From Euryarchaeota archaeon UBA552 (GTDB taxonomy: Archaea; Thermoplasmatota; Poseidoniia; Poseidoniales; Thalassarchaeaceae), in assembly GCA_002499585.1 (NCBI GenBank), contig DAMH01000027.1, forward strand, positions 137,077-201,076: a DNA stretch of 64,000 nt. Reading direction: 5' to 3'. Shown piece by piece: positions 25,325-34,511 of the stretch. Every line of letters starts with the position of its first letter. Positions within the stretch are counted from its first letter, which is position 1. A model generated the notes under the pieces. The model had not been told where the DNA came from. It was given only the letters and a program-made list of their open reading frames with translations, and searched no databases. The position numbers and the translations under genes are program-made.

Positions 25325-26044
25325 CTAGACGACATCGTTCCCAAGATCGAACAATAAGACATAACTATCACTCGTAAAAGTGATGTCCAGTTCTTCTGGG
25401 CCGTTTAGATAAAGGCCATCCCCCTCACTCAAACTCATTCCATTGACCACGGCTCCTCCCTTCGGAAGGTGAAAATACCCTAATCTAAATCCCTCTATTT
25501 TGTGTTTTATTTCCGTTTTTGCGTCGATATCGCCTCCATATATGGTTGCGTCTTGATGAATTGACACCCCTCCCAATGCCCCATTTGGACTTGCCAAAAC
25601 TGACAAAGTCTGATCACTGGCGATGTTGGTGGTGTCAATAGCCATTTGCTGGTAAGACGGTTCAATCCCTGTTTTCTCGGGCACTATCCAAATTTGCAGG
25701 AATTCCGTCGGCCGATCCTGGTAATGATTAGTCTCACTGTGAGTTACCCCATTTCCAGCGCTCATTCGTTGTATTTCTCCCGGGCTGATGACTGCTTGGT
25801 TCCCCTCGCTATCCCTGTGTTCCAGCGCCCCATCCAGTACTATGGAAATTATTTCCATGTCCTTGTGTCCATGAGATGGGAAGCCAGAGCCTCCTGCGAT
25901 GACATCTTGATTGAGCACTCTGAGAGGTCCGATGCCCATGTGCTCTGGATTATACCAACTAGCAAAGGAGAAAGAGTGCCGTGTGTCTAGCCATCCGTGG
26001 TTAGCATAGCCTCTGTCTGTCGACCTGTGTAACTTTATGGGCAT
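25325..26044 (-). CDS. pirin family protein
   Basis: This is a 239-aa double cupin. The first cupin has HGHKDMEIISIVLDGALEHRDSEG and HSETNH, giving the metal-binding His (HGH, H, H) and Glu. The second cupin is shorter. Pirins bind Fe or Ni; some, such as YhhW, oxidise quercetin. The start at 26044 (MPIKLHRS) is chosen because the family starts there and the longer frame would run to 26104. It is divergent from the CoA-binding gene. Confidence 0.92.
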   Translation of the reverse strand: MPIKLHRSTDRGYANHGWLDTRHSFSFASWYNPEHMGIGPLRVLNQDVIAGGSGFPSHGHKDMEIISIVLDGALEHRDSEGNQAVISPGEIQRMSAGNGVTHSETNHYQDRPTEFLQIWIVPEKTGIEPSYQQMAIDTTNIASDQTLSVLASPNGALGGVSIHQDATIYGGDIDAKTEIKHKIEGFRLGYFHLPKGGAVVNGMSLSEGDGLYLNGPEELDITFTSDSYVLLFDLGNDVV

Positions 26045-26135
26045 GCTGATTATTACGAAGGTTTGAGTTTTAACCCATGTTTTGCATCTCAGTATCCAAA
26101 GCACAATTTTCCTGGTTTAAATCGCATACAGACGT

Positions 26136-26142
26136 AAATATA
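26136..26142 (+). promoter_or_regulatory. TATA-like box before the CoA-binding gene
   Basis: AAATATA lies about 31 nt before the ATG at 26170. The spacing fits a leaderless archaeal transcript and supports that start over the upstream ATG at 26077. Confidence 0.4.
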
Positions 26143-26169
26143 ACCAGACTGGGTGAAATTTACTATAAC

Positions 26170-26829
26170 ATGCACTGTGTGGACTCTGGCCAAGTTGAAG
26201 AATACGTGAAATCTGCGAGTTTCGTTCACATTCTGGGTTCTGGCCTGAACAGTGAAAGACCTGCACACACGGCGGTGCACGATCTATCTGAGAGGGGATG
26301 GAATCCAATACCAGTTCACATCAGGGACGCAGGAGGGAGCGTAGGTGGATTTCCGATAAGACCTGACATGGAGGACAGGTCCGATCTTGAGATCGTTGTT
26401 CTATTTTTAGCACCTGAAAGATCGAGGGATGTGGTGAGGAGGCTTCTGGTCGCCAATACCCGACAGCCATCACTGATTTGGTTTCAAAACGGCGCAGAGG
26501 ATGATATCGCAATGTCTTGGTTGGACAGCGCTGGCTGGAATTACGTAAAGGACGATTGTATTGTGAGATTCGTGCAGCGTCATGACCTGATTGTAGAAAG
26601 CAACCCCCTCCCTTGGTTCAAACAGGTACAGAGTGAAGATGAGTCTGGGTGTTCCGTGTGGAGTGTGCATGAGTTTGGAGAAGACTCGCCGAAAGGAACT
26701 TCAGAACTCGAATGGATCGGTGATCTTCGAGATTTGGAAGCCTCCCCCAAACCTGTCCCAGCGTATATTCGAAGTCTAATGAAGGAGACCGAAACTCTTG
26801 AACAATGCGCAAGGAGGCTGGCGAAATAG
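26170..26829 (+). CDS. CoA-binding domain protein
   Basis: This is a roughly 219-aa protein with a Rossmann-like CoA-binding fold (about 1-130), as in YccU and the N-terminal region of succinyl-CoA synthetase alpha. Motifs include FVHILGSGLNSERPAHTAVHDLSERGWNPIPVHI and SLIWFQNGAEDDIA. The C-terminal 80 residues are unrecognised, acidic and rich in Trp. The TATA-like AAATATA at 26136-26142 supports the start at 26170. The biological role of such stand-alone domains is not known. Confidence 0.75.
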   Translation: MHCVDSGQVEEYVKSASFVHILGSGLNSERPAHTAVHDLSERGWNPIPVHIRDAGGSVGGFPIRPDMEDRSDLEIVVLFLAPERSRDVVRRLLVANTRQPSLIWFQNGAEDDIAMSWLDSAGWNYVKDDCIVRFVQRHDLIVESNPLPWFKQVQSEDESGCSVWSVHEFGEDSPKGTSELEWIGDLRDLEASPKPVPAYIRSLMKETETLEQCARRLAK

Positions 26830-26887
26830 ACAGTCTGGCTATTGTGCTGGGACCATTTTTACATCGGATTGAAGAGAGGCTGACGGG

Positions 26888-28474
26888 CTAGTTCCTGCCA
26901 GCGATCCTTGCCAAATTTTTCTTAAACGAGTCAATATTAACCCTCCTGGATTCTTTCCTATCGACAATCGGCAGAGGATAATCTAATCCTATTATGCATT
27001 TTGATGATTCTTGAACATCTATTGGCGCCAAGTGAGGCTCAAAAATGTACTTAGATGGGAATGAACTCAATTCTGGTACCCAGTGCCTGATAAATTCAGG
27101 ATTTGCAGCGTCTACATTCAGGCTTGACTTTCCATCTGGACAGGGGTTGTATACTCGATAATACGGCATTGAGAATGGAGCAACCCCTGCCAACCATAGC
27201 CAATTACCATTATTCACTGCCCAATCAGAATCCAAAAGTTTTCTTTCAAAAACATCTCTGCCGTGTTTCCAATTCTGCCAAAGCTGTCCACGGGTCAGAA
27301 AACAAGAAACCGCATGTCGCCCTAGGTGATGCATCCAGCCGGTTGTGCTCAATTGCCGCATCATGGCGTCTATGAGGGGGAATCCGGTCATACCTGATTC
27401 CCATGCATAAAGGGCCTCAGGGTCACTTTGACCCCATTCTATGGGTTTGCAGTTGGAATTTCCCTTGTCATCGTCCCAATTATTGACTGACCTTGAAAGC
27501 AGATGGAACATCTCTCTGAACATTAGTTGGCCGTGAAGGGATGTTGGTGGTTTTGTGTGCTTTGAACCGAGATTCGCAGCTGTTACCTCTTTCCACAGTG
27601 TCCTAGGGGATAAGCAACCTGTACTCAGGTATGGCGAGAGACCAGTCGTAGAGGGTTCAGAAGGCAGGCCCGCCTCGTTAGTGCTGAGTGTCTTTGGCTT
27701 GCTAAATGAATTCACAAAATCTCTCCTTTCGGAGACTTTATTCTTGAGTCTTCTGAGGGCCTCAGTTTCCCCTCCTGGAAAATAACTACTGGGGCCCAGT
27801 AAGTTAGACCTTCGTTTGAGTTCGGCTAGTGGGACTATTTGATCAGATATTTTTGTTTCAGAGTTTAACTTTTGAATGGCCGATGAATCATAACTGATTG
27901 ATTTGGGTGCAGGAAGCGGGTCGCCAACGATGATTCCTTCCGGACCATTTTCTAAACGGTGTGTTAGGATATTCTGTATGTCTTTCATTGATTTGGGATT
28001 CTTGTAGATCTCTGACATTACAGTCTCTTCGATATCCAGAATTGTGTTTACGGCAGGGAAAGAGATCATTTCGGCTCCAATTTCATTAATTTGAACCTCT
28101 ATATTGTCAAGTTCTTCCCTTTTCCATGGCTCTGACATATAGTCTGTGAACAAGTAATTCGGGCCGGGTCCAAGATTTTGAAAAATCATCCTCAATAAAT
28201 TGGATGGATTTCCCTGAAATACCGTAAGGCCTTGTCCGTATTCATCCCTCAATGATTGGTCGAGATCGATAAGTGAATCATACAGAAATTTTCGCCTTTT
28301 GTCACCCATATTGGAAAAGCCGTTTGGATAATCGGCTTCGTCTATAATGTATATCGGGAGGATAGTCTGTAATTCATGCCTATTTGCCGCATTGAAAAAA
28401 GGAGGGTTGTCGTGAAGCCTCAAAATTCCTCTGAACCAAACCACGGCGTGCTTTAATGACGACCACTCCATCAC
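26888..28474 (-). CDS. cryptochrome/photolyase, (6-4)-photolyase-like
   Basis: This is a 528-aa flavoprotein with the N-terminal alpha/beta antenna domain (AVVWFRGILRLHDNP, about residues 10-25) and C-terminal FAD domain. Hallmarks are LSPYLSTGCLSPRTLW, HGQLMFREMFH, GWMHHLGRHAVSCFLTRGQLW and LDSDWAVNNGNWLWLAGVAPF. GWMHHLGRH matches the two-histidine site used by (6-4) photolyases and animal-type cryptochromes, unlike CPD enzymes. The C-terminal SSKCIIGLDYPLPIVDRKESRRVNI strengthens this. It likely uses light to repair pyrimidine (6-4) photoproducts. No separate 5-deazaflavin or MTHF ligand can be read. Confidence 0.9.
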   Translation of the reverse strand: MMEWSSLKHAVVWFRGILRLHDNPPFFNAANRHELQTILPIYIIDEADYPNGFSNMGDKRRKFLYDSLIDLDQSLRDEYGQGLTVFQGNPSNLLRMIFQNLGPGPNYLFTDYMSEPWKREELDNIEVQINEIGAEMISFPAVNTILDIEETVMSEIYKNPKSMKDIQNILTHRLENGPEGIIVGDPLPAPKSISYDSSAIQKLNSETKISDQIVPLAELKRRSNLLGPSSYFPGGETEALRRLKNKVSERRDFVNSFSKPKTLSTNEAGLPSEPSTTGLSPYLSTGCLSPRTLWKEVTAANLGSKHTKPPTSLHGQLMFREMFHLLSRSVNNWDDDKGNSNCKPIEWGQSDPEALYAWESGMTGFPLIDAMMRQLSTTGWMHHLGRHAVSCFLTRGQLWQNWKHGRDVFERKLLDSDWAVNNGNWLWLAGVAPFSMPYYRVYNPCPDGKSSLNVDAANPEFIRHWVPELSSFPSKYIFEPHLAPIDVQESSKCIIGLDYPLPIVDRKESRRVNIDSFKKNLARIAGRN

Positions 28475-28688
28475 AACGATACCTAAACTACTGCCACCCG
28501 AGAAGAATAATATAATGTTGTATTTTTATGAATGATGTACCTAAAAATCTTCAATTATTTCTATTCACGAAACTGAATATTGAGCCTCATAATTGATTCA
28601 TTGGTCTTGAATCCATGGACATTTCAAAAGAGGATGATACATCGGGAAAAAACTCACAATTATTACACAGCAAGTCGGTTAATTACAC

Positions 28689-31334
28689 ATGCAAACTGCT
28701 GGGCTGACGAAATGGTTCGAAAACACAGCGATGGGAGAAACATATCTGGTAGGTGGTAAAGGTGCATCTCTGGGAGAAATGTACCAAAAACTCACAAACT
28801 TGGGTGTAAGGGTTCCCAACGGTTTCATACTCACCACTCAAGCTTACACGGATTTCATTCAAGCCGCAATTCCTGAATCAACATGGGATAACGTGGGTAA
28901 CCCAGAGGGAATCGGTGATCTCCGGAAAAAGGCCATATCATGCACCAATTTGGCTTCTGCCCTCGAAATTTGCTTGAAAGACGTGGATATATCGGATCCA
29001 ATTGGATTGAACGGCAGGGCGTCGCTAGCGAGATCCCTGGTTCGTGAAACACCAGTACCAGACTCCGTGAAGCGTGCTATTGGATTGGATTACAGCAAAT
29101 TGTGTGAAATGTATTATCCAGGGGTAGACGTTGCAGTCAGGTCCTCCGCCACCACCGAAGATTCTTCTGAGGCTTCGTTCGCAGGACAATACGAGTCTTA
29201 CCTAAATGTGAGCGGGGAGTCGGAGATAGTAGAAAAATGGAGGAGATGCGTGGCTAGCATGTTTACAGAGCGTTCGGTCGGATATCACCTTGAAAACAAA
29301 ATGCACCCGCTGGATAGTTCGATCGGCGTGGTTGTTATGAAAATGGCTAGGTCAGACAAGGCGTGTTCAGGAGTGATGTTCACTATAGATCCAGATTCTG
29401 GGCACGATGGCGTGGTCCACATAGGCTCATCGTACGGACTTGGCGAGCTTGTAGTTCAGGGTATTGTCTCGCCTGACACATTCACCGTGTGGAAGAAGGG
29501 TCTCAAAATGGGCAAATATCCAATTGTGTACAGAACTCTTGGCTCCAAAGAGCAAATGATGGTCTACAACGAAGAGGTCTCAAACGAGGTGCAAACCGTC
29601 CCTGTTTCGATTGACGATAGGAAGAAGTGGTCGTTGGACAGCACGGAAATTACGAATCTTGCAAAAATGGGGCTAGTGATAGAAGATTACTTCGGACGAC
29701 CGATGGATATAGAATGGGCCAAAGACGGTATAAGTGGCGATATTTTCATTGTCCAAGCAAGACCTGAGACTATCCATTCCAAGGCGAGTGACGCAAAAAT
29801 GACTCTGTACAAAATAGACGAAAAGCTCGCTTCTCGGCTGAAGAAGGAAGGACGTGTTATCGCAGAGGGACAGGCTGTTGGTAAAAGAGTGGGGTCGGGA
29901 GTTGTAAGACTTTACAGAACATACTCGGAGGTAATGCAAGGCAGAAAAGACCTTCAAGACCTGATCAATACCGGTTTATCACAGGAAGAGATATCTCCTG
30001 AGTTAACTGTGTTTCAGCAAGGTGACGTCCTGGTAACCGAAATGACCACACCTGATTGGGAACCTTTGATGAAGCAGGCATCCCTAATCATAACTAGGAA
30101 GGGAGGTAGAACTTCCCATGCAGCAATTATCGCAAGGGAGTTCGGGATACCAGCCATTGTTGGATGCTCTGGGGCGCTGGATATCCCGAATCTGAGTGTT
30201 GTGACTGGCAGTTGTGTGGAAGGGGATACAGGGTACGTCTATTCAGGGAAGGTTCCTTTTGAAGTTGAAGAGGTGGACTTCGACGAGGATCTGAAACTGA
30301 AAACGAAGATCAAACTAAATGTGGGCTTTCCGACAAAGTCCCTCATAGATTCGCGATTACCTGTGGACGGTGTTGGTCTGGCAAGGATAGAATTCATTCT
30401 TTCATCCGGGCTAGGGATACATCCCCTTGCATTTGTTCACCATGAGGACATGAAGGAATACTTAGATTCAGGAAATTTATCTGATGGTTTGAGGAGGTAC
30501 CAATCCAGCATTCAGGACCTGGAAATCGCAGACATAAAATCATTGGTGGAGACCGTGGAAAAAAGAGCCTGGGCCTATCAGGATAAGCGGGGTCTTTTCA
30601 TCGACAAGCTCAGAGAGGGCGTTGGATTGATTTGTGCAGCATTCTATCCAAGACCAGTTCTAGTGAGGCTCTCTGACTTCAAATCTAACGAATATAGAGA
30701 ACTTTTAGGTGGCTCCATATTCGAACCTGTCGAAGAAAATCCTATGATTGCTTGGAGGGGTGCATCGAGGTACTTGGACGAGAAATTTGAGCCGGCATTC
30801 CAAATGGAATTAGACGCCATGAAATCGGTCAAGGAGGATTATGGACTCGACAATCTACAACTAATGGTTCCGTTTTGCAGGACGCCAGAGGAAGGGAGGA
30901 TGGTCAAGGATCTGCTTGAGGGCCATGGCCTAGGGCCATCGTCTGGTACTGATCTGTTCGTTATGGTGGAATTGCCATCGAACGTCATTGAGGCAGACCG
31001 TTTTATTGATGCGATGGACCTTTCTGGGGGATCTATAGGTTCCAATGACCTAGTTCAAACGGTTTATGCTGTCTCAAGGGATGATCTCGAGGGTTATCAA
31101 AACCCCATAGACGCACGTTCTCCGGCTGTGAAGTTCCTCATCAGAGACATCGTGAATAAGTTCAATCTACGGGGTCTTGAGATTGGAATTTGCGGTCAAG
31201 CGCCCTCAGATTTCCCAGATGATTTTCCCCCCTTCCTCATTGACTGCGGCATAACTAGTATTTCCGTGACCCCCGACACCGCGATTGCGGTAAGGGCGAC
31301 GGTCGCGGAGGCCGAAAGAAACGTGGAATGCTAA
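28689..31334 (+). CDS. ppsA: phosphoenolpyruvate synthase
   Basis: This is an 881-aa PEP synthase, a little longer than the usual 780-830. The ATP-grasp domain starts with YLVGGKGASLGEMYQKL and carries DVAVRSSATTEDSSEASFAGQ. The swivelling domain has GGRTSHAAIIAREFGIPA with the phosphorylated His. The TIM-barrel PEP/pyruvate site follows with NPMIAWRGASRYL, GGSIGSNDLVQ and the late ICGQAPSDFP containing the catalytic Cys. It makes PEP from pyruvate and ATP for gluconeogenesis. The start ATG at 28689 has no clear ribosome site. It is monocistronic. Confidence 0.95.
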   Translation: MQTAGLTKWFENTAMGETYLVGGKGASLGEMYQKLTNLGVRVPNGFILTTQAYTDFIQAAIPESTWDNVGNPEGIGDLRKKAISCTNLASALEICLKDVDISDPIGLNGRASLARSLVRETPVPDSVKRAIGLDYSKLCEMYYPGVDVAVRSSATTEDSSEASFAGQYESYLNVSGESEIVEKWRRCVASMFTERSVGYHLENKMHPLDSSIGVVVMKMARSDKACSGVMFTIDPDSGHDGVVHIGSSYGLGELVVQGIVSPDTFTVWKKGLKMGKYPIVYRTLGSKEQMMVYNEEVSNEVQTVPVSIDDRKKWSLDSTEITNLAKMGLVIEDYFGRPMDIEWAKDGISGDIFIVQARPETIHSKASDAKMTLYKIDEKLASRLKKEGRVIAEGQAVGKRVGSGVVRLYRTYSEVMQGRKDLQDLINTGLSQEEISPELTVFQQGDVLVTEMTTPDWEPLMKQASLIITRKGGRTSHAAIIAREFGIPAIVGCSGALDIPNLSVVTGSCVEGDTGYVYSGKVPFEVEEVDFDEDLKLKTKIKLNVGFPTKSLIDSRLPVDGVGLARIEFILSSGLGIHPLAFVHHEDMKEYLDSGNLSDGLRRYQSSIQDLEIADIKSLVETVEKRAWAYQDKRGLFIDKLREGVGLICAAFYPRPVLVRLSDFKSNEYRELLGGSIFEPVEENPMIAWRGASRYLDEKFEPAFQMELDAMKSVKEDYGLDNLQLMVPFCRTPEEGRMVKDLLEGHGLGPSSGTDLFVMVELPSNVIEADRFIDAMDLSGGSIGSNDLVQTVYAVSRDDLEGYQNPIDARSPAVKFLIRDIVNKFNLRGLEIGICGQAPSDFPDDFPPFLIDCGITSISVTPDTAIAVRATVAEAERNVEC

Positions 31335-31462
31335 ATTCATGTTTTTAGGTCGTATATTGTCCTCGATTTCCGGAATCCACTACACTCATGAGGCGTGCTG
31401 AAAACATATTCATGGTTACTCGGGATTGACCCTCGTACGGGCGAAGCAAGAGGCTGGTGAAA

Positions 31463-32005
31463 TTATGTATCGTTTTTGTTGAATGGCCTGGCGCATTTGG
31501 GACATCTGGTCGGCTTGGTCACGCGTCTCCTTTCCCACGCATGTCCGCAGTTTCCGCAAATCCAAGTTCTCTCTGGAAGTGATTCCAAGACCTTCTGGCG
31601 CATTTGCTGTAAGACAATGGAGTCCTTCAATCTTGGTGCAGGCGCAATCTTGTCAACAATTTCCTTGTGAGTGGCACTGTGTGTAGTGATTCCCGAGGCA
31701 TGCAGGAGTTCGTGGGCTAGGGTGTGGTCTCTGAGGGGAGTATCCTGGATAAGATCTGGATGCAACAGTATCTCTATTTCCCCAGGGCCGATCTTGTATC
31801 TTCGTCTTCGTTCGATTTCATTATGATCGATCTCAAAACGGGTTAGCCCTAAACGTCCTTTTTGAGGGTCTTCGTAGATTATCGTCAATCTTTTTTTGAG
31901 GTATGGTAGAAAAGGGGCTATCTCGGTGTCCAAGTTTTCCAATAACGCCTTCCAAATCGGCAGGGGGACCCCCTCGGGCGGTTCACTCACGTGGGGCTCA
32001 TGCAC
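31463..32005 (-). CDS. SprT-like zinc metalloprotease
   Basis: This is a 180-aa SprT-type protein. The HExxH motif is AHELLHASG (about residue 98-106), with a further His in HSATH as third ligand. The C terminus has a zinc ribbon, CGNCGHAW...CPKCARPF. SprT/SPRTN proteins are thought to clear DNA-protein crosslinks, but most small archaeal members are uncharacterised. It diverges from tRNA-Ala with a 40-nt gap. Confidence 0.88.
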   Translation of the reverse strand: MHEPHVSEPPEGVPLPIWKALLENLDTEIAPFLPYLKKRLTIIYEDPQKGRLGLTRFEIDHNEIERRRRYKIGPGEIEILLHPDLIQDTPLRDHTLAHELLHASGITTHSATHKEIVDKIAPAPRLKDSIVLQQMRQKVLESLPERTWICGNCGHAWERRRVTKPTRCPKCARPFNKNDT

Positions 32006-32045
32006 CCACGCTCCTTAAATCGACTTACCAATACGGCCTTCCATA

Positions 32046-32122
32046 GGGCGTGTGGCGCAGCTTGGAAGCGCGCTTCCTTGGCATGGAAGAGGCCCCGAGT
32101 TCAAATCTCGGCACGTCCACCA
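32046..32122 (+). tRNA. tRNA-Ala (GGC)
   Basis: The acceptor stem GGGCGTG/CACGTCC contains the G3-U70 wobble pair that identifies alanine tRNAs. The anticodon stem CTTCC/GGAAG encloses loop TTGGCAT, giving anticodon GGC. The T-arm CCGAG-TTCAAAT-CTCGG is regular. Discriminator A at 32119; CCA encoded at 32120-32122. No intron. Confidence 0.93.
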
Positions 32123-32179
32123 AATATCGAAACCAGTTCTCTACAGGATATTGGCAGGATTGGTTGCCCATGTTTCCCT

Positions 32180-32287
32180 TCACTGACGTGCCGCTTTACG
32201 GGCGGCTTTCCTTCTACGGAGCTTCTTTTTTCTCCACTTCCAACGTTGATTGCCGGCCTTCTTCCAAGCCCGGGATCCACGCTTCAT
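32180..32287 (-). CDS. rpl41e: ribosomal protein eL41
   Basis: This is a 35-residue, very basic protein read from the minus-strand ATG at 32287; a strong GGAGG ribosome-binding site lies 5 nt before it. The core RWKWRKKKLRRRKAARKAA is the eL41 single helix (family form: AKWRKKRMRRLKRKRRKMR). It has a short N-terminal extension of about 14 residues (MKRGSRAWKKAGNQ). eL41 bridges the two ribosomal subunits. It follows the 120-aa membrane protein gene by 45 nt. Confidence 0.85.
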   Translation of the reverse strand: MKRGSRAWKKAGNQRWKWRKKKLRRRKAARKAARQ

Positions 32288-32332
32288 GGGTCCCTCCGGC
32301 TTGCTTACTGTATTTGACGCATTCGGAAATAA

Positions 32333-32695
32333 TCAAGAATTTAGCAGGTCGTCTACGCTGGATACGCTGGTGGGAAGTTCAGGCTCTTGTGTGGTTGCAG
32401 TGCCTGTTTGGACAACAATTGTTTGTGATGGAACTTCGGGTTGATCTGTACCTCCTCTGACAAAACGGCCAATTTTTGCCGTGACGCTGAGAAAGAGGTA
32501 GAGTCCTAGGACAAAACCCCCTGATGCAGCTACGCCAAGTGAGATAGATTTGTACTTGATCATTTGAAGATCCGTCTCCTGAGTTACCACATCTCCAAAT
32601 CCGGTTAGCATCATGTACGCATATAGCCCTCCGCCGAAGGCTCCTATGCAGAGACCCATCAGCATCGAGTTTTGTATTGTCCTTGGTTGTGCCAT
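32333..32695 (-). CDS. two-helix membrane protein (120 aa)
   Basis: This protein is unrecognised. It has two Gly-rich hydrophobic segments (about residues 10-30 and 50-72) joined by a loop, and a Thr/Pro/Glu-rich C-terminal tail of about 40 residues. It lies between tpiA and eL41 on the same strand, with gaps of 49 and 45 nt. Small size and neighbours give no function. Confidence 0.7.
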   Translation of the reverse strand: MAQPRTIQNSMLMGLCIGAFGGGLYAYMMLTGFGDVVTQETDLQMIKYKSISLGVAASGGFVLGLYLFLSVTAKIGRFVRGGTDQPEVPSQTIVVQTGTATTQEPELPTSVSSVDDLLNS

Positions 32696-32744
32696 ACAAT
32701 TGGCTGGTCGGTGTCACTAATAATTTGATTGCCATTTATTTCGA

Positions 32745-33407
32745 TTATATGTATGACACTAATTCACTTAGAACAGATTGGATATCTGGCGATTTTGTAA
32801 CTCCAGAGGCCAGCAGCACTCCTGAGGCCCCAAGGTCAAGCGCCGCCAGAACGTCCTGACCATTTTTGATCCCAGCGCCGCAAAGGACCCTCACATTGTC
32901 GTCTATTTGACTCACGGCATTGACTGAATCTCTAACGATAGATGGATCGGCTGTGGTTACGGATATGTCTCCGCCAATCAATTCAGGGGGTTCGACTGCT
33001 ATCATTGATGGTGAAAGGTGTGCTAATGCTTTGGCCTCTTTTGTGTCTGCAGCACATGCACAAACCTCAAAATTCGCTGGTATCATGGCCAGTAGCTGGT
33101 CGATATCACCAAGCGGGACTTTTCTCTCAGCATGATTAGTCAGAGTTCCCTTTGCGCCCCTCTCAATCGCAGTGAGTGGTTCAACGCGACCGGTGTTTGA
33201 GCCGCGGCTTACAGGATCTAGATGTTGGACCCAAAGTTCCAGTTCTGGAGCAGCCCTTGATACCGCACCTAGATCTAACGCAGAAACTGCAAGTACCATT
33301 CTAGCATCTGTTTCGACGTCCTGCATCATAGTCGCCAGTGTCTCAGCCGCTTGCCCGGATGCGGTCGCATAGGTTTTACAATTTACAACAATCAGCGGCT
33401 CGTCCAT
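32745..33407 (-). CDS. tpiA: triosephosphate isomerase, archaeal type
   Basis: This is a 220-aa enzyme, the short archaeal form. Catalytic Lys in VVNCKTY (about residue 11), His in LTNHAERKV (about 91) and Glu in IAVEPPELIGG (about 138) are all present, plus the phosphate-binding GAGIKNGQD (about 177) and GASGVLLASG. It interconverts DHAP and glyceraldehyde-3-phosphate. The NDP-sugar pyrophosphorylase gene precedes it with a 48-nt gap. Confidence 0.95.
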   Translation of the reverse strand: MDEPLIVVNCKTYATASGQAAETLATMMQDVETDARMVLAVSALDLGAVSRAAPELELWVQHLDPVSRGSNTGRVEPLTAIERGAKGTLTNHAERKVPLGDIDQLLAMIPANFEVCACAADTKEAKALAHLSPSMIAVEPPELIGGDISVTTADPSIVRDSVNAVSQIDDNVRVLCGAGIKNGQDVLAALDLGASGVLLASGVTKSPDIQSVLSELVSYI

Positions 33408-33455
33408 GCACCCCGGTCTGGAGTATGCCTTTTGTTGATGTCGCTTGATTTGACA

Positions 33456-34430
33456 TCACATGTGTTGATTGAATCCCACAATCTCGTTTTCTAAATGCGA
33501 TTGTTCCATTATAACCGCATTTTCACCTATCAGACAATTTTTCACAGTTGCCCCATCTCCGATTTTTGCGCCTTCTAGGATTGCCGAATTCTCAATGGTG
33601 ACTCCCTGCCCCAGATTGCATCCAGCTGCTACAGCACTCCTCACTATACCGTCCTTTGCGAGACTGGTGTCTCCATACCAAGTGGATCCAACGACCCCTC
33701 CTGTTGAGAATGATCTGTCATCGATAGCAGCCGACATTGCTTCCAAATAACTTGATTTCGTCCCGGCATCTATGAATCTTCCAGAGTACTGGAAGCCCCC
33801 CATCCTGCCCATCTTCGCTATTTTCGGAAAGACCTCCCTTTCAATTGAATGAGGTTTTCTTTTGAGAGAAGTGAGCACACTCTCTTCGAGAATATAGCAT
33901 CCGGCATTGATAAGATTTGAATACGCTTCTTCAAGGCTGGGTTTCTCTTGGAATCTCAAGATAGATTGGTTATCTCGGTTATAATCAGCCACTCCGTAAC
34001 GAGTCGGGTCCTCGACCGGCCACAATGATATCGAAGCCAATTCATTGTTACTTATGTGTTGGCGCAACATACCCTCCACATCAACGGTAGTTATCAGGTC
34101 ACCATTCATCACTAAAGTACGTGGGCCTCGTACATGCTCTTTGCAATTAGAAATGGCTCCACCTGTCCCCAATGGCTCTTGTTCATCAACAACCATTACC
34201 TCCATGCCCATTTCATAGTTTTCGAAATATTCCCTCATCTGGCTAGACCCATAACCCGCAGCGATTATTACTCGGTCGATGAGATTCCTGGGGAGGATCT
34301 TGAGGCTGTGTTCGATCAAAGTCATATCGAGTAATGGAATCAGCGGTTTGGGTAATGACTCAGTCCAGGGTCTCAAGCGGGTACCGAAACCTCCTGCGAG
34401 TATGATGACGTCCACAGTCCACGCTGTCAT
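33456..34430 (-). CDS. NDP-sugar pyrophosphorylase (nucleotidyltransferase)
   Basis: This is a 324-aa enzyme with an N-terminal nucleotidyltransferase fold: signature IILAGGFGTRLRPWTESLPKPLIPL (about residues 8-32), a metal Asp in MNGDLITTVD, and EKPSLEEA. The C-terminal left-handed beta-helix repeats (SAILEGAKIGDGATVKNCLIGENAV, about 270-305) are typical. It transfers NMP to a sugar-1-phosphate for surface polysaccharide or glycoprotein; mannose-1-P or glucose-1-P are equally likely. It is first in the run with tpiA. Confidence 0.9.
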   Translation of the reverse strand: MTAWTVDVIILAGGFGTRLRPWTESLPKPLIPLLDMTLIEHSLKILPRNLIDRVIIAAGYGSSQMREYFENYEMGMEVMVVDEQEPLGTGGAISNCKEHVRGPRTLVMNGDLITTVDVEGMLRQHISNNELASISLWPVEDPTRYGVADYNRDNQSILRFQEKPSLEEAYSNLINAGCYILEESVLTSLKRKPHSIEREVFPKIAKMGRMGGFQYSGRFIDAGTKSSYLEAMSAAIDDRSFSTGGVVGSTWYGDTSLAKDGIVRSAVAAGCNLGQGVTIENSAILEGAKIGDGATVKNCLIGENAVIMEQSHLENEIVGFNQHM

Positions 34431-34511
34431 ATCTAGGAATTAGCATTGTCCCCAAAAGATCCGCGAAGCGAACCGTTCAAGGATCGTCGATACGCCGCGA
34501 GGTTGGGAGAC

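Noticed and set aside
28615..28707. 30-aa plus-strand frame before ppsA
   Set aside because: Overlaps the ppsA start, no ribosome site or clear promoter, no pattern in the residues.
31335..31462. Gene-free stretch after ppsA
   Set aside because: A 13-codon frame only; TTTTTAGG resembles half an iron box but the second arm is missing.
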